Shown piece by piece: positions 49,301-59,150 of a stretch of DNA of 64,000 nt; the first letter of the stretch is position 1, and each line of letters opens with the position of its first letter. A program made the translations under genes and the position numbers. The notes under the pieces were generated by a model. That model was not told the DNA's origin, ran no database searches, and worked only from the letters and a program-made list of their open reading frames with translations. The stretch spans positions 62,001 through 126,000 of the forward strand of contig CAZCSV010000001.1 of assembly GCA_964501535.1 (NCBI GenBank), read 5' to 3'. Source of the stretch: FEN-1279 sp964501535. Lineage in GTDB: Bacteria; Bacteroidota; Ignavibacteria; Tepidaquicellales; Tepidaquicellaceae.

Positions 49301-51565
49301 ATGAGGGTTTTTTATAAAAATATTAAAAATAATCTAAGAACTGATAAAAGTGATGTTAATTTAAATAAAAATTTGTTGGTTAAAGCTTTAATCGGACTTG
49401 TAACTATAATAACAATTAGTTTCTTACTGCCAAATTATAAAACCATTGATGCTGATATCGAAATCGGAACAGTATGGTCTAACGAAGATTTGATAGCACC
49501 GTTTTCTTTCCCTATCTATAGAGACGAACAAGAATATGAAAATGAAAAGAAAGAAGTAATTAAAAACATTCTCCCTGTTTTTGTGGAATCCGAAAATAAT
49601 ATTCTGGAATTGAAGGATAGTGTTAATTTATTCTTTTCACAACTCGAATCTCTTTTTTCTAAAGCCTCTGTACTGGAAAAGAGTAACGGTGATGGCATGA
49701 ATTCTGAAAAACTATTAAAGGATAAAACTTCTGCTGGCCTTGATTTGTTACCTGAACAATGGTCCATATTCCATAAATATTTTAAAAACGATTATAAAAC
49801 CAAAGACAATATCCCGTATCCGGATTATAAAGCTTCCGTAAAAAAAAATCTTCTGGATTTTTCAAATCGTAAAATCATAAATATAGAAAAATCCAAAATT
49901 ATCACAAAAGATATATCAATTAAAATCAGTACTGAAAAGTTGCTGGGTATAGAATCGTCTGATAAAGTATTTGATAAAAAATTTATTTTGGATGAGTTTG
50001 CTAAAAATATGTCTGATTATGTAAATGATTCGATATTGACAGATATTTCTCTGCAGATAGCTGGTAATTTTATTAAAGAAAATCTGATTTATAATAAGGA
50101 ATTAACTGACCTGGAAATACAAAATAGGATTGAGCAAATCCCTAAAACAATTGGCATTGTTAGGGAAAACGAAAGGATAGTTAGCAAACATGACCCGATA
50201 ACGAACTTTACAAAACTAAAACTTGATTCTTTCAAAAAAGTAAGATTGGAAAATATCGGTGTGCAAGATTATTTTAAGCAGATTGTTGGAAAAATAATGA
50301 CAATATTTATGCTGTTGCTGATATTTACACTGTTTTTGTATTATACAAGGTATGATATATTTAATGATAATTTGAAACTTTCTCTGCTGTCATCCCTGTT
50401 TATTCTTGTTTGTTTTATCTCGTTTCTGAGTCTGAAATTAAAAATAAATGCTCCGGTCGAATTATTGATTTTTGTTTCTGTCGTATCAATATTGCTAACA
50501 ATTATTTTCGATTCTCGTTTGGCGTTCTTTGCTATCGTCGTTGTCTGTCTGCTGATTGCGGCTATCAGAGGCGGGGATTTTACTGTAATTTTTGTTTCTT
50601 TCAGCGGCTCGGTACTTGCTATTTTCAGCGTTAGGGATATTAAAAACAGGTCACAGATATTCCGCTCTTTTTTCTTTATTCTCGCAGGATATTCAATTGC
50701 TATTTTGGCAATAGGATTCGATAGATTCGAGAGTATCCAGAAAATCTTAATAAATCTCCTGTATGGCGGGATTAATTCAATAATGTCACCGATTATTGCT
50801 TATGGCCTTTTGATATTTTATGAAAAAGTTTTTAAAATAACTACCGACTTAACTCTCTTGGAACTCGCGGATTTTAATCAACCGCTTTTGAAGGAGTTGT
50901 CGACTAAAGCACCGGGAACGTTTCATCATAGCATCGTGATGGGTAACCTTGCAGAGGAAGCTGCAGCTGCAATTGGAGCGAATAGAATATTGGCAAGAGT
51001 CGGATGTTATTATCACGATATCGGTAAAACTATTCAACCTTCTTATTTTGTCGAGAATCAGATAGAAAAATATAATAGACACGAAAACCTTAACCCAAGC
51101 CTCAGCGCAAAAATAATAATTTCTCACGTCAAAGAGGGAATTGAACTGGCAAAAAAACATAAATTACCACAGGTAATTATCGATTTTATTCCTATGCATC
51201 ACGGCACTACACTCGTTAAATATTTTTATGATAAGGCTCAAAGTCTAATGAATGAAGATAAAAGAGATTTTTCTGAATATATTTATAGATATCCCGGACC
51301 TAAACCGCAGACAAAAGAAACAGGAATTGCTATGCTGGCCGATAACGTCGAAGCTTCGACGAAAGCTATTGAAAACCCTTCTCCGAAAAAACTTGAGGAT
51401 AAAATCGATGAGGTAATTAAAAAAAGATTTATGGAAGGCGAACTCGATGAATGTGATTTGACTTTGAAAGAATTAACCCAAATTAAAAAAAGCTTCCTTA
51501 AAATATTAATCGGTATACACCATCAAAGGATAAAATATCCCGAAGAAACAAAAATTGAAGATTGA
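49301..51565 (+). CDS. pgpH: 7TM-HD family phosphohydrolase (PgpH-like cyclic-di-AMP phosphodiesterase)
   Basis: A 754-residue membrane protein. N-terminal TM about 27-43, a large extracytoplasmic 7TMR-HDED domain (about 55-320), six to seven membrane segments (about 325-520), and a cytoplasmic HD domain (about 540-710). HD-domain metal ligands are visible in GTFHHSIVMGNLAEEAA, GCYYHDIGK, IPMHHG and ADNVEAS. PgpH proteins degrade c-di-AMP, a regulator of K+ and turgor. Its stop codon overlaps the TTG start of the recombinase gene, so the two are translationally coupled. Confidence 0.92.
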   Translation: MRVFYKNIKNNLRTDKSDVNLNKNLLVKALIGLVTIITISFLLPNYKTIDADIEIGTVWSNEDLIAPFSFPIYRDEQEYENEKKEVIKNILPVFVESENNILELKDSVNLFFSQLESLFSKASVLEKSNGDGMNSEKLLKDKTSAGLDLLPEQWSIFHKYFKNDYKTKDNIPYPDYKASVKKNLLDFSNRKIINIEKSKIITKDISIKISTEKLLGIESSDKVFDKKFILDEFAKNMSDYVNDSILTDISLQIAGNFIKENLIYNKELTDLEIQNRIEQIPKTIGIVRENERIVSKHDPITNFTKLKLDSFKKVRLENIGVQDYFKQIVGKIMTIFMLLLIFTLFLYYTRYDIFNDNLKLSLLSSLFILVCFISFLSLKLKINAPVELLIFVSVVSILLTIIFDSRLAFFAIVVVCLLIAAIRGGDFTVIFVSFSGSVLAIFSVRDIKNRSQIFRSFFFILAGYSIAILAIGFDRFESIQKILINLLYGGINSIMSPIIAYGLLIFYEKVFKITTDLTLLELADFNQPLLKELSTKAPGTFHHSIVMGNLAEEAAAAIGANRILARVGCYYHDIGKTIQPSYFVENQIEKYNRHENLNPSLSAKIIISHVKEGIELAKKHKLPQVIIDFIPMHHGTTLVKYFYDKAQSLMNEDKRDFSEYIYRYPGPKPQTKETGIAMLADNVEASTKAIENPSPKKLEDKIDEVIKKRFMEGELDECDLTLKELTQIKKSFLKILIGIHHQRIKYPEETKIED

Positions 51566-52485
51566 ATAACGACTTAAATGTCAATATTAAATCATTTGTA
51601 AATTATCTGAAATTGGAAAAATCTCTTTCGGATAATACAATAAATGCTTACCGGTTCGATTTAAAACTATTCTGCGAATTTATTGAAAAGGAAAAAAAGG
51701 GTACCAGAACAGAACAAATAACCGAAGACCTGCTTATTGACTTTATATCTTATGTTGAAAAAAAACAAAACAAGAAAAAAAAAATATATTCGGATAAATC
51801 AATTTATAGATTGATTTCCGTTTTAAAATCTTTTTTTAAATATTTGATAATGGAGGATATAGTTAAAGATAATCCCGCTGAAAACATCGATTCTCCTAAA
51901 ACTTCCAGAATTTTACCTACAGTTTTAACAATAGATGAAGTCGATAAAATACTGAATTCGCCCGATATATCCGATAAATTTGGTTTACGAGACAGAGCAA
52001 TACTTGAAACTATGTATGCTTCGGGCTTGAGAGTCAGTGAAGTAGTAAATCTTGAATTGAATAATATTTTTTTTCAGGATGGCTTTTTAAGAATATTCGG
52101 AAAAGGAGCTAAAGAGAGGATCGTCCCGATAGGTAAATCTGCATTGATGTTTATTGATAAATATTGCATCGAATCAAGAAACAAAATAAAAAATTCTGAT
52201 TCTGGAAATTATGTCTTTCTTAATTTCAGGGGAAAAAAAATGACAAGAATGGCGGTCTGGAATATCGTAAAAAAATATAGTGCCGTTGCTGGCATAAAAA
52301 AAGAAATTCATCCTCATACTTTAAGACATACTTTCGCAACACACCTTCTGGAAGGGGGAGCGGATATCAGGATAATTCAGGAGATGCTTGGACACTCGGA
52401 TATTTCTACAACCCAAATATATACGCATATCGATAAAGAATATCTGATTGAAGTCCATAAAACTTTTCACCCGAGGGCTTTATAA
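51562..52485 (+). CDS. xerD: Tyrosine recombinase XerC/XerD
   Basis: A 307-residue site-specific recombinase for resolving chromosome dimers. N-terminal SAM-like core-binding domain about 8-95, catalytic domain about 110-300. Catalytic residues: Arg157 (SGLRVSE), HxxR at His252-Arg255, His278 (GHSDIST) and nucleophile Tyr287. It starts at TTG overlapping the pgpH stop codon; the nearby ATG is out of frame. No mobile-element context is seen, so a housekeeping Xer role is more likely than a phage integrase. Confidence 0.93.
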   Translation: MNNDLNVNIKSFVNYLKLEKSLSDNTINAYRFDLKLFCEFIEKEKKGTRTEQITEDLLIDFISYVEKKQNKKKKIYSDKSIYRLISVLKSFFKYLIMEDIVKDNPAENIDSPKTSRILPTVLTIDEVDKILNSPDISDKFGLRDRAILETMYASGLRVSEVVNLELNNIFFQDGFLRIFGKGAKERIVPIGKSALMFIDKYCIESRNKIKNSDSGNYVFLNFRGKKMTRMAVWNIVKKYSAVAGIKKEIHPHTLRHTFATHLLEGGADIRIIQEMLGHSDISTTQIYTHIDKEYLIEVHKTFHPRAL

Positions 52486-52707
52486 AATGGTTTTAAAATT
52501 TGTGGAAAACATAAGTGAAACTCTAAGAGAATTATATATATTTGCAAAAATATTTAAAAAAAATTAGAATCTTGAATAAAAATTTGTTTATAGTTATCTT
52601 GTATGATATAGATACTGAATATATATAAAAATAATAACTTATTTGTGAGTTAATAAGCGGAGCTGTATCAAAAAAATAGTGTTTTTAATAAAATTATTAA
52701 TTTTATT
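52486..52707. other. Leader region of the polysaccharide locus
   Basis: A 222-bp AT-rich gap before the first exopolysaccharide gene. TATATTTG at 52537-52544 resembles a Bacteroidota -7 element, but no partner TTTG lies at the standard distance. No hairpin or ORF is convincing. Confidence 0.4.
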
Positions 52708-53244
52708 ATGAAAAAAAATAAATTTATATATTTTATATTAATTATAATGTCTCTTTATTCATTAAATGTTTTGGCTCAAGATAATAAAGAGAAAATAGGA
52801 TCCGATGAATTATCTAAAACTGGTATAAATTATTATAATTATTCTGACAAGGATAAAGTAAATTTTGAAGTAAGTATTTGGGGGTATGTTAGAAGTCCTG
52901 GTAAATATTTGATTCCTGCTGGAACTACTTTCATAGATTTAATTTCTCTTAGTGGTGGTCCACAAAATGAAGCATTTCTTGATAATATTCGAATAATTAG
53001 ATTGAAAAACGATTCCTTGAATATTAAAGAGGATAAAGTATTGACGCTGAATTATGAGGATTTTTTGTCTGAAGACTTAATTCAAACCCCCAAAAAAAAT
53101 AATCCGACTTTGTATCCGGGTGATGTAATATTAATCCCGGGAGGCCATAAAACTTCTCTGAAAGATAATATGTCGTTTATACTTAGCATTCTGACTGCCC
53201 TGACTTCGGTTACCGTTCTGCTGGTTACAATTTTTAAAAATTAA
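52708..53244 (+). CDS. SLBB-domain polysaccharide export-related protein
   Basis: 178 residues. Signal sequence about 1-23 (IYFILIIMSLYSLNVLA). An SLBB domain occupies about 52-150 (VSIWGYVRSPGKYLIPAGTT ... LYPGDVILIPGG). A C-terminal membrane helix lies at about 157-176. The Poly_export domain that precedes SLBB in Wza-type outer-membrane channels is missing, so this is a reduced partner, perhaps inserted in the inner membrane. It is the first gene of the exopolysaccharide locus, 32 bp before the Wzc-like kinase. Confidence 0.82.
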   Translation: MKKNKFIYFILIIMSLYSLNVLAQDNKEKIGSDELSKTGINYYNYSDKDKVNFEVSIWGYVRSPGKYLIPAGTTFIDLISLSGGPQNEAFLDNIRIIRLKNDSLNIKEDKVLTLNYEDFLSEDLIQTPKKNNPTLYPGDVILIPGGHKTSLKDNMSFILSILTALTSVTVLLVTIFKN

Positions 53245-53276
53245 AAAGTTATTTAGATTTATTAATAAATTTTATC

Positions 53277-55532
53277 ATGGAAAAAACAGATAAAATCGAC
53301 AAAGAAATGTTGGAATTTGACCTTGAATCTGATTCAAAGAAAATTACCGATTATTATAATTTGATTAGAGCAAATCTTCTTCCAATGATTCTGATTTTCG
53401 TAGTATCACTCATTGTTACTACGATTTATATTAAGAATTATAAGACTGTGTGGAGATCGGTATCCACCCTGAAAATTGACAAACCTCAAAGTATACTTGA
53501 AAAGTCGGATAATATCTTTATGCAGGTTGCAATGTCTGAGAGAGTACTCTCTAACCAGATTGAAATGATGAGAAGCTTCTATATCAGGGATGCTGTCGCT
53601 CAAGCATTGCTCGATTCATTGAAAAATATTAATAATAAAACTGGATTTTCATATCTGGTTCACAAAGTTTCCGATTGGGAATATATACCACTGCAAAAAG
53701 AAGAACTTAGAAGAAGGCTGTATCAGATAGCTAAAATTGAAGTGAAGAAAAATGTTGATGCTATCACAATCACAGCAGAAGGATATTCTCCGCTTGAAAC
53801 TCAATTGATTACCAATGTGTATTCTGAAGTTTATGTAAATTATTCGAGGGAACTGAACCGCCAGGATATTACTAACGTGAAGAAGTTCCTTGAAGATGAG
53901 CGTGAGAAAAAATTAAACGATCTGACTAATTCGGAATCGTCTCTGCAGGATTATCAGAAGAGGGTAGGATATATGATCCTCGATGATCATGCAAAATTAT
54001 TGGTGGAAAATGTATCCAGATATGAATCTGAAAAAAATAATGCCGAAATTGATTTGAAGATAAGTGAAAATAATCTGAATTCACTGAAAAATGAAACAGC
54101 GAAATATGACCCGAACTTAATTGAATATGTGGAAGGTCAGATTACTCAACCGTATATTCAGGAACTTCAAAGACAAATTGCCGAGCTGGAAGTTAAAAGA
54201 GATATTGAAACTGCTAATATCACAGATGCAAAAGTCAAAGATAGAATAATATCTAATACAGCATCAAAAGTAGAAATACTTAAGAAAAATTTGGATGAAA
54301 AAACCGAGATTATGAGAGCTGGTTTGTTGTCCCAAACACCGGAAGAAAAACGCAGCCTCTATCAAAGAGTTTTTGAAGCAGCCTTGACTTCGAATGGTTT
54401 GAAGAATAAAATTTCTCTGCTCTCGGGGGTTTTGAGAAGTTATGAATCTGAAATCTTAAAACTTCCGTCTGAGAATATGGAACTTGCGAAATTGGAAAGG
54501 TCAAGAAAAACAAATGAAAAATTGTTTATGACTCTTGAAGAGAAATATCAGGAAGCTACTATAAACGAAAGAACTAGATTCGGTAATGCATCCATGCTTG
54601 AACCCGGTTATGATACAACAAAAATTGTAGCACCTAATAAAAATCTGATTTTTCTTACGGGAACGGTTATAGGCCTTGTTTTGGGAATCGCTTTTGCTTT
54701 TATTCGAAATTTCCTCGATAAATCAATAAAATCACCGGAACAACTTGAGAATTCCGGTGCAAGCGTATTGTCTTGGATACCAAGTTTTAAAGAATTACTG
54801 GATGTCCACTCTCCTGAAACAGACTTTGTCGTTGAACTGAAACCAACATCATCAGTGTCTGAAGCCTTTAAAGCTCTGAGAACAAGAGTGCAGTATTCAA
54901 AACTGGAAGAGTCTCCTTTGAAATCAATATTAATCACAAGCACAATGCCGGTCGAAGGTAAAACAATTGTTTCGGTCAATTTAGCTGGTAGTTTTGCTCA
55001 AGCTGGTAAAAAAACATTACTGCTGGACTGCGATTTAAGAAAACCAAGAGTGCATAATATCTTTAAAATGGAAAGATATCCGGGGTTAAGTGATTTCTTG
55101 TTTGCAAATGTAGAATTTAATGAAATTATACGTAGTACAAAAATTGATTCATTGGATTTTATAACAAGCGGTACTATTCCTCCAAATCCTTCGGAGCTTT
55201 TAGGCTCGATACAATTTAATAACTTTCTTAAAAAACTTAGCGGTTTATATGATGTTATTATTATTGACTCTCCTCCGTTTATATCGGTAACAGATTCTGA
55301 AATATTATTTAATATTACCGATGGTACTATCCTTGTTTGCAGAGCTAACGTAACTCCTATGGAAGCTTTTGTAAAAACTTATAAAAGATTATTAAAAATT
55401 AATCCTCGTAATCTGCTTGGATGTGTACTTAACAACTTTTCATTTAAAAGTTCATATGGCTATTATTATAATTACTACTATTACTATTCGAAACCCGATG
55501 ATAGAAAACGAAATGTAAAATCTGTAAAATAG
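53277..55532 (+). CDS. Wzc-like polysaccharide co-polymerase/tyrosine autokinase
   Basis: A 751-residue protein. Wzz domain with TM1 about 36-52, a long periplasmic coiled coil (about 190-430), TM2 about 460-480, and a cytoplasmic BY-kinase domain. Kinase motifs: Walker A STMPVEGKT (about 553-561), Walker A' LLLDCDLRKPR, and Walker B VIIIDSPP. The C-terminal tail has nine Tyr within 12 residues (YGYYYNYYYYY), the expected autophosphorylation cluster. It controls chain length and export of polysaccharide together with an SLBB/Wza partner, here the preceding gene. Confidence 0.94.
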   Translation: MEKTDKIDKEMLEFDLESDSKKITDYYNLIRANLLPMILIFVVSLIVTTIYIKNYKTVWRSVSTLKIDKPQSILEKSDNIFMQVAMSERVLSNQIEMMRSFYIRDAVAQALLDSLKNINNKTGFSYLVHKVSDWEYIPLQKEELRRRLYQIAKIEVKKNVDAITITAEGYSPLETQLITNVYSEVYVNYSRELNRQDITNVKKFLEDEREKKLNDLTNSESSLQDYQKRVGYMILDDHAKLLVENVSRYESEKNNAEIDLKISENNLNSLKNETAKYDPNLIEYVEGQITQPYIQELQRQIAELEVKRDIETANITDAKVKDRIISNTASKVEILKKNLDEKTEIMRAGLLSQTPEEKRSLYQRVFEAALTSNGLKNKISLLSGVLRSYESEILKLPSENMELAKLERSRKTNEKLFMTLEEKYQEATINERTRFGNASMLEPGYDTTKIVAPNKNLIFLTGTVIGLVLGIAFAFIRNFLDKSIKSPEQLENSGASVLSWIPSFKELLDVHSPETDFVVELKPTSSVSEAFKALRTRVQYSKLEESPLKSILITSTMPVEGKTIVSVNLAGSFAQAGKKTLLLDCDLRKPRVHNIFKMERYPGLSDFLFANVEFNEIIRSTKIDSLDFITSGTIPPNPSELLGSIQFNNFLKKLSGLYDVIIIDSPPFISVTDSEILFNITDGTILVCRANVTPMEAFVKTYKRLLKINPRNLLGCVLNNFSFKSSYGYYYNYYYYYSKPDDRKRNVKSVK

Positions 55533-55557
55533 TACTAAATCTCACGAAGCTTATTTT

Positions 55558-57072
55558 ATGGAAATTGGATTATATAATGCATTCATAACCAAATACAACG
55601 ATAGATCTGTTGGTAAAGTAGTTTTTTACAGATCTGTTGCTATTGTGGTTTTATTTTCAATGACTGTTTATGCTGTATATTTTGCTCCTATAGGTATCGA
55701 TAAACTGTTTTGCGCTGTATTGTTTGTGCTGTTTTGGTATTCTAAAGCAGATTATTTTTGGTTCGCTTTCTTTTTAATTATATCATCTTTCCCGGCAGGA
55801 TTATTTACTGAATCCACTTTTGATGCCGTGAGAAGACTTCCAATCTATGCCCCAATACCAAGAGTATCATTTTCAATATTAGACCTTTTTTTGATTATTT
55901 CTTTTATTAAAGCTGCTATTAAAGGAAGAAGTTTAAAAATTATCGATGTGTTCAATATTAAGAAAATGATTTATATTGTCCCGTATATCGTTGTAACGAC
56001 TTTCTTCTTTGGCGTAACTTTAAAAATATTCTTAAACCATACTTTGAGAGGGTTGTTCTTCTATACAATATTTTATTCATTTTCAGCATTAATATACACG
56101 AAAAAGGATATTTATAAATTTATGGCAATGTTTTTTCCCTTCGTCTTTTTGGAAATCTTTGCTCAGATATTTACTGTTAGTACAGGAAATTTATTCTCTC
56201 AGCTGTTTTATCAAGATACCGGAAGTCTTGTATATAACTCCGTAACAGGTGATATTCGAGCTCTCCCTGCTGGGTTTATTATTATGCGGATGGCATTCGC
56301 TTTTGCATTTGTATTTTTGGAAAATGAGGAAAAAATTGTTTCGAAACAGTATCCTTTGATGGTGATTTTACTGTCAATTTTTTCCGTTATAATTTCTGCT
56401 ACCAGATCTGCAATAATAATTTTTATATTAACCTTTATCATATACTTCATTTTTATTGCTAAAAAAAAACCGCATGTTTTATTAAAGGTTTTTATTATTA
56501 TTACTATAATGATTACCTTATTGGATTTCGTTCAGGTCATCAATTTAGGTGATATTTTTGGTTCTTCTTATAAACGTTTTATAACTGCAGTAAATGTCGA
56601 ACAGGGATCCATAGAGATGGAAGACTCTTTTGAAAATAGAATTAATGTTAGATTACCGATACTCTTGGATGCTGTAAAAAATAGCTTTTTGGTCGGCTAC
56701 GGTTTCTCGGATAGATATTTTGAAGTATATGATGGTCATCTCGGAGGAGTGTTGGTTGGATTTCTTCAGGTGGGCGTCTTTGGTTATACTTTATATGTTT
56801 TATTCATATATAATATTTTTAAAAAATTATTTAAATATATTAGAAAATTAACGGATGATAACCAGTTTTTAATTCCTATTAAAGTGTTTACTTTGATTTT
56901 TCTTGGTTATCTGGCTCAGAATTTAACCGTGGATCCGATTTTTGTTCTGAATACTACTACAAACCCCCAGGATGTCTTCGTGCTCCTGATTATTGTAACT
57001 TTGTTTGTTAATCTCTCAATTAAAGAGCATAGAGCAATCATATCGGATAAACATTTGGATAATTCGGGTTAA
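55558..57072 (+). CDS. O-antigen polymerase/ligase-like membrane protein
   Basis: A 504-residue polytopic protein with about 11-12 hydrophobic segments. The large loop before the last segments has 'LVGYGFSDRYFEVYDGHLGGVLVGFLQ', which matches the Wzy_C-type periplasmic loop region in position. Such proteins polymerise or ligate polysaccharide repeat units. Sequence conservation in the family is low, so ligase and polymerase cannot be told apart. It lies between the Wzc-like kinase (25 bp) and the GT39-like gene (5 bp). Confidence 0.8.
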   Translation: MEIGLYNAFITKYNDRSVGKVVFYRSVAIVVLFSMTVYAVYFAPIGIDKLFCAVLFVLFWYSKADYFWFAFFLIISSFPAGLFTESTFDAVRRLPIYAPIPRVSFSILDLFLIISFIKAAIKGRSLKIIDVFNIKKMIYIVPYIVVTTFFFGVTLKIFLNHTLRGLFFYTIFYSFSALIYTKKDIYKFMAMFFPFVFLEIFAQIFTVSTGNLFSQLFYQDTGSLVYNSVTGDIRALPAGFIIMRMAFAFAFVFLENEEKIVSKQYPLMVILLSIFSVIISATRSAIIIFILTFIIYFIFIAKKKPHVLLKVFIIITIMITLLDFVQVINLGDIFGSSYKRFITAVNVEQGSIEMEDSFENRINVRLPILLDAVKNSFLVGYGFSDRYFEVYDGHLGGVLVGFLQVGVFGYTLYVLFIYNIFKKLFKYIRKLTDDNQFLIPIKVFTLIFLGYLAQNLTVDPIFVLNTTTNPQDVFVLLIIVTLFVNLSIKEHRAIISDKHLDNSG

Positions 57073-57077
57073 GTAAG

Positions 57078-58367
57078 GTGAGAAATTATATCTTCATATT
57101 TGTCATTAGTCTTGTCTTTGGCTTTTCTGTTCTGCTTTTTCGTTTGAATTATGAAAAAGAAACCGGAGAACAAAAATCTCACTGGAATGTTGCATATTTT
57201 GAAAAAGGTGACTCGAAGAACTTCTTTGATAGAGCGGTTGTATTATCCGAAGGCAAACATTATTTTTCTGGTTGTGAAAACGCTCCTGTCGTTGCATTTT
57301 TTAGACCGCCAGTATATCCTGGGTTTATGGCACTTATATTCGGTATCTTCGGAGTATCTCCAATCGCCGTGATAATATCACAGATTTTTGTCACATCCTT
57401 TATCGTATGTTTAGTGTTTTCGATTACTAAATTGATATTCAACAATATTATTGTTAGCTGGATTTCAGGAATTTTAATGATGCTTTATTATCCTATGTGG
57501 AATGATGCAATGATAATTAATAGTGAACTGCTGTCTATGCTCATTGGCTTACTTGCTTTTTATTTAATTTTAAAATTTTATTATTCTGAAGGAAAATTGA
57601 TTAAATATTTATGCCTTGGCGGGATTCTAATCGGTTTTGCTTCTTTGACAAGAGGACAGTTTTTCTTTTATTCATTGCTGCTTCCGGTTTTAGTTTTTGG
57701 AATTTCAAATGTTAATTTGAAGAAGAAAATTAATTTTACGATCCTGCTTTTTGTGTTTGCTCTTGTCCCAATTTTGTTGTGGTCGTTTTATGCATATGTT
57801 AGCTCGGGTGTGATAATTTTTATATCCTCTCAAGGCCCATTGGCAATTTGGTGGGGCTGGTCTCCTGTAGTCGTCCTTGAACAAAAATATCCTTTATGGA
57901 ATCCATTGTGGGATGTAAGTTTCATAAAAGATGATATGATTGGATTTTATTTACCGGTTAAATCTTCTATGTGGTTTATTAATGAAGCGCTTAACTTTAT
58001 TGTTAAATATCCTGTCGATTCTGTAAAAATTGCGTATTTTAAATTGCTCGATAGCTGGGGTTTTATTGAATTATATTCAGATAAAAATTTCTTGGTTAAA
58101 CTGATTAAGGTTTTTAAATTTAACTGGGATTTATTTTTGGCAATTCCGGGATGGTTTTTATTTCGTAAAAAGAAGGTTAATAATATTGTTTTGTTGTATA
58201 TTGCATTTTCCTGCTTGTTGTATACTGTAATCAGTATAATGACTGCAGGTTTAATTAGATATAGAATCCCATTCCTTGACCCATTGTTGATAGTTTTGGC
58301 ATCATATACCGTTTACTATTTGTATTCGTATTATAAATTTGAAAAATCAAAAATTAAATTAAAATGA
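57078..58367 (+). CDS. GT39/ArnT-like membrane glycosyltransferase
   Basis: A 429-residue multi-spanning protein that starts with GTG. After TM1, the loop FFDRAVVLSEGKHYFSG ... AFFRPPVYPGFMAL resembles the 'A..L..G...Y.....P.....PGYP' loop of PMT/ArnT family GT-C enzymes, which use polyprenyl-phosphate sugars. Ten or more hydrophobic segments follow. Donor and acceptor are unknown. The stop codon overlaps the rfbF ATG (ATGA), so the two are coupled. Confidence 0.78.
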   Translation: MRNYIFIFVISLVFGFSVLLFRLNYEKETGEQKSHWNVAYFEKGDSKNFFDRAVVLSEGKHYFSGCENAPVVAFFRPPVYPGFMALIFGIFGVSPIAVIISQIFVTSFIVCLVFSITKLIFNNIIVSWISGILMMLYYPMWNDAMIINSELLSMLIGLLAFYLILKFYYSEGKLIKYLCLGGILIGFASLTRGQFFFYSLLLPVLVFGISNVNLKKKINFTILLFVFALVPILLWSFYAYVSSGVIIFISSQGPLAIWWGWSPVVVLEQKYPLWNPLWDVSFIKDDMIGFYLPVKSSMWFINEALNFIVKYPVDSVKIAYFKLLDSWGFIELYSDKNFLVKLIKVFKFNWDLFLAIPGWFLFRKKKVNNIVLLYIAFSCLLYTVISIMTAGLIRYRIPFLDPLLIVLASYTVYYLYSYYKFEKSKIKLK

Positions 58368-59146
58368 AAGTAATAATTCTGTGCGGCGGGCAGGGTACCC
58401 GATTACGGGAAGAAACTGAGTTTAAACCTAAACCAATGGTTGAAATTGGGGGAAAACCTATTCTCTGGCATATAATGAAACTATTCTCGTTTTATGGGCA
58501 TAAGGACTTTATACTTGCACTCGGTTATAAAGGTGATGTTATTCGTGATTATTTTCTGAATTATAAGTTCTATAATAATGACTTTACTGTCAAATTGGGG
58601 AATGAAAGTAATGTGATATTTCATACAAATAATGATGAAAATGATTGGAAAGTTACTTTTGTTGATACTGGCGCAGATTCGATGACAGGCTGTCGTACAA
58701 AACTTTGTGAAAAATATATCTATGAAGATGATTTCATCCTGACTTATGGCGATGCTGTAGGTAATGTTAATATAAATGAACTTTTGAAGTTTCATAAAAA
58801 ACAAAATACAATTGGGACGGTAACTGGTGTCTATCCGCCGTCGAGATTTGGTGATCTGATAGTCGAAGGAAATTTTGTGAAAAGATTTAAAGAAAAAATT
58901 ATTGATTTGGAAAATCAAACCCCGATAAACGGGGGATTTTTTGTCTTTAAAAAAGAGTTTTTTGAAATTTTAACAAATACTAAAGACCTTATTCTGGAAA
59001 AGGAACCGATGAATGTCCTGGTTGATAAAAAACAATTATCGGTGTATAGACATAAGGGATTCTGGCAATGTATGGATACATATAGAGATTCAATATTGCT
59101 GAATAATCTTTGGCAAAAAAATCCGGAGTGGAAGGTCTGGGAATAA
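58364..59146 (+). CDS. rfbF: Glucose-1-phosphate cytidylyltransferase (RfbF)
   Basis: A 260-residue nucleotidyltransferase making CDP-glucose from glucose-1-phosphate and CTP. The signature CGGQGTRLREETEFKPKPMV (7-26) matches RfbF, and EIGGKPILWHIM and LTYGDAVGNVN follow. In classical pathways the next step is CDP-glucose 4,6-dehydratase (RfbG), but the next gene is a different SDR. It opens the nucleotide-sugar block of the locus. Confidence 0.94.
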   Translation: MKVIILCGGQGTRLREETEFKPKPMVEIGGKPILWHIMKLFSFYGHKDFILALGYKGDVIRDYFLNYKFYNNDFTVKLGNESNVIFHTNNDENDWKVTFVDTGADSMTGCRTKLCEKYIYEDDFILTYGDAVGNVNINELLKFHKKQNTIGTVTGVYPPSRFGDLIVEGNFVKRFKEKIIDLENQTPINGGFFVFKKEFFEILTNTKDLILEKEPMNVLVDKKQLSVYRHKGFWQCMDTYRDSILLNNLWQKNPEWKVWE

Positions 59147-59150
59147 AAAT

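Noticed and set aside
51562..52485. Recombinase as a sign of a phage or integrative element
   Set aside because: It has XerC/D layout, is translationally coupled to pgpH, and there are no att repeats or tRNA genes nearby.
52537..52544. TATATTTG as the promoter of the polysaccharide locus
   Set aside because: Matches TAnnTTTG, but such octamers are frequent in AT-rich DNA and there is no TTTG at the proper upstream spacing; kept only as a note.
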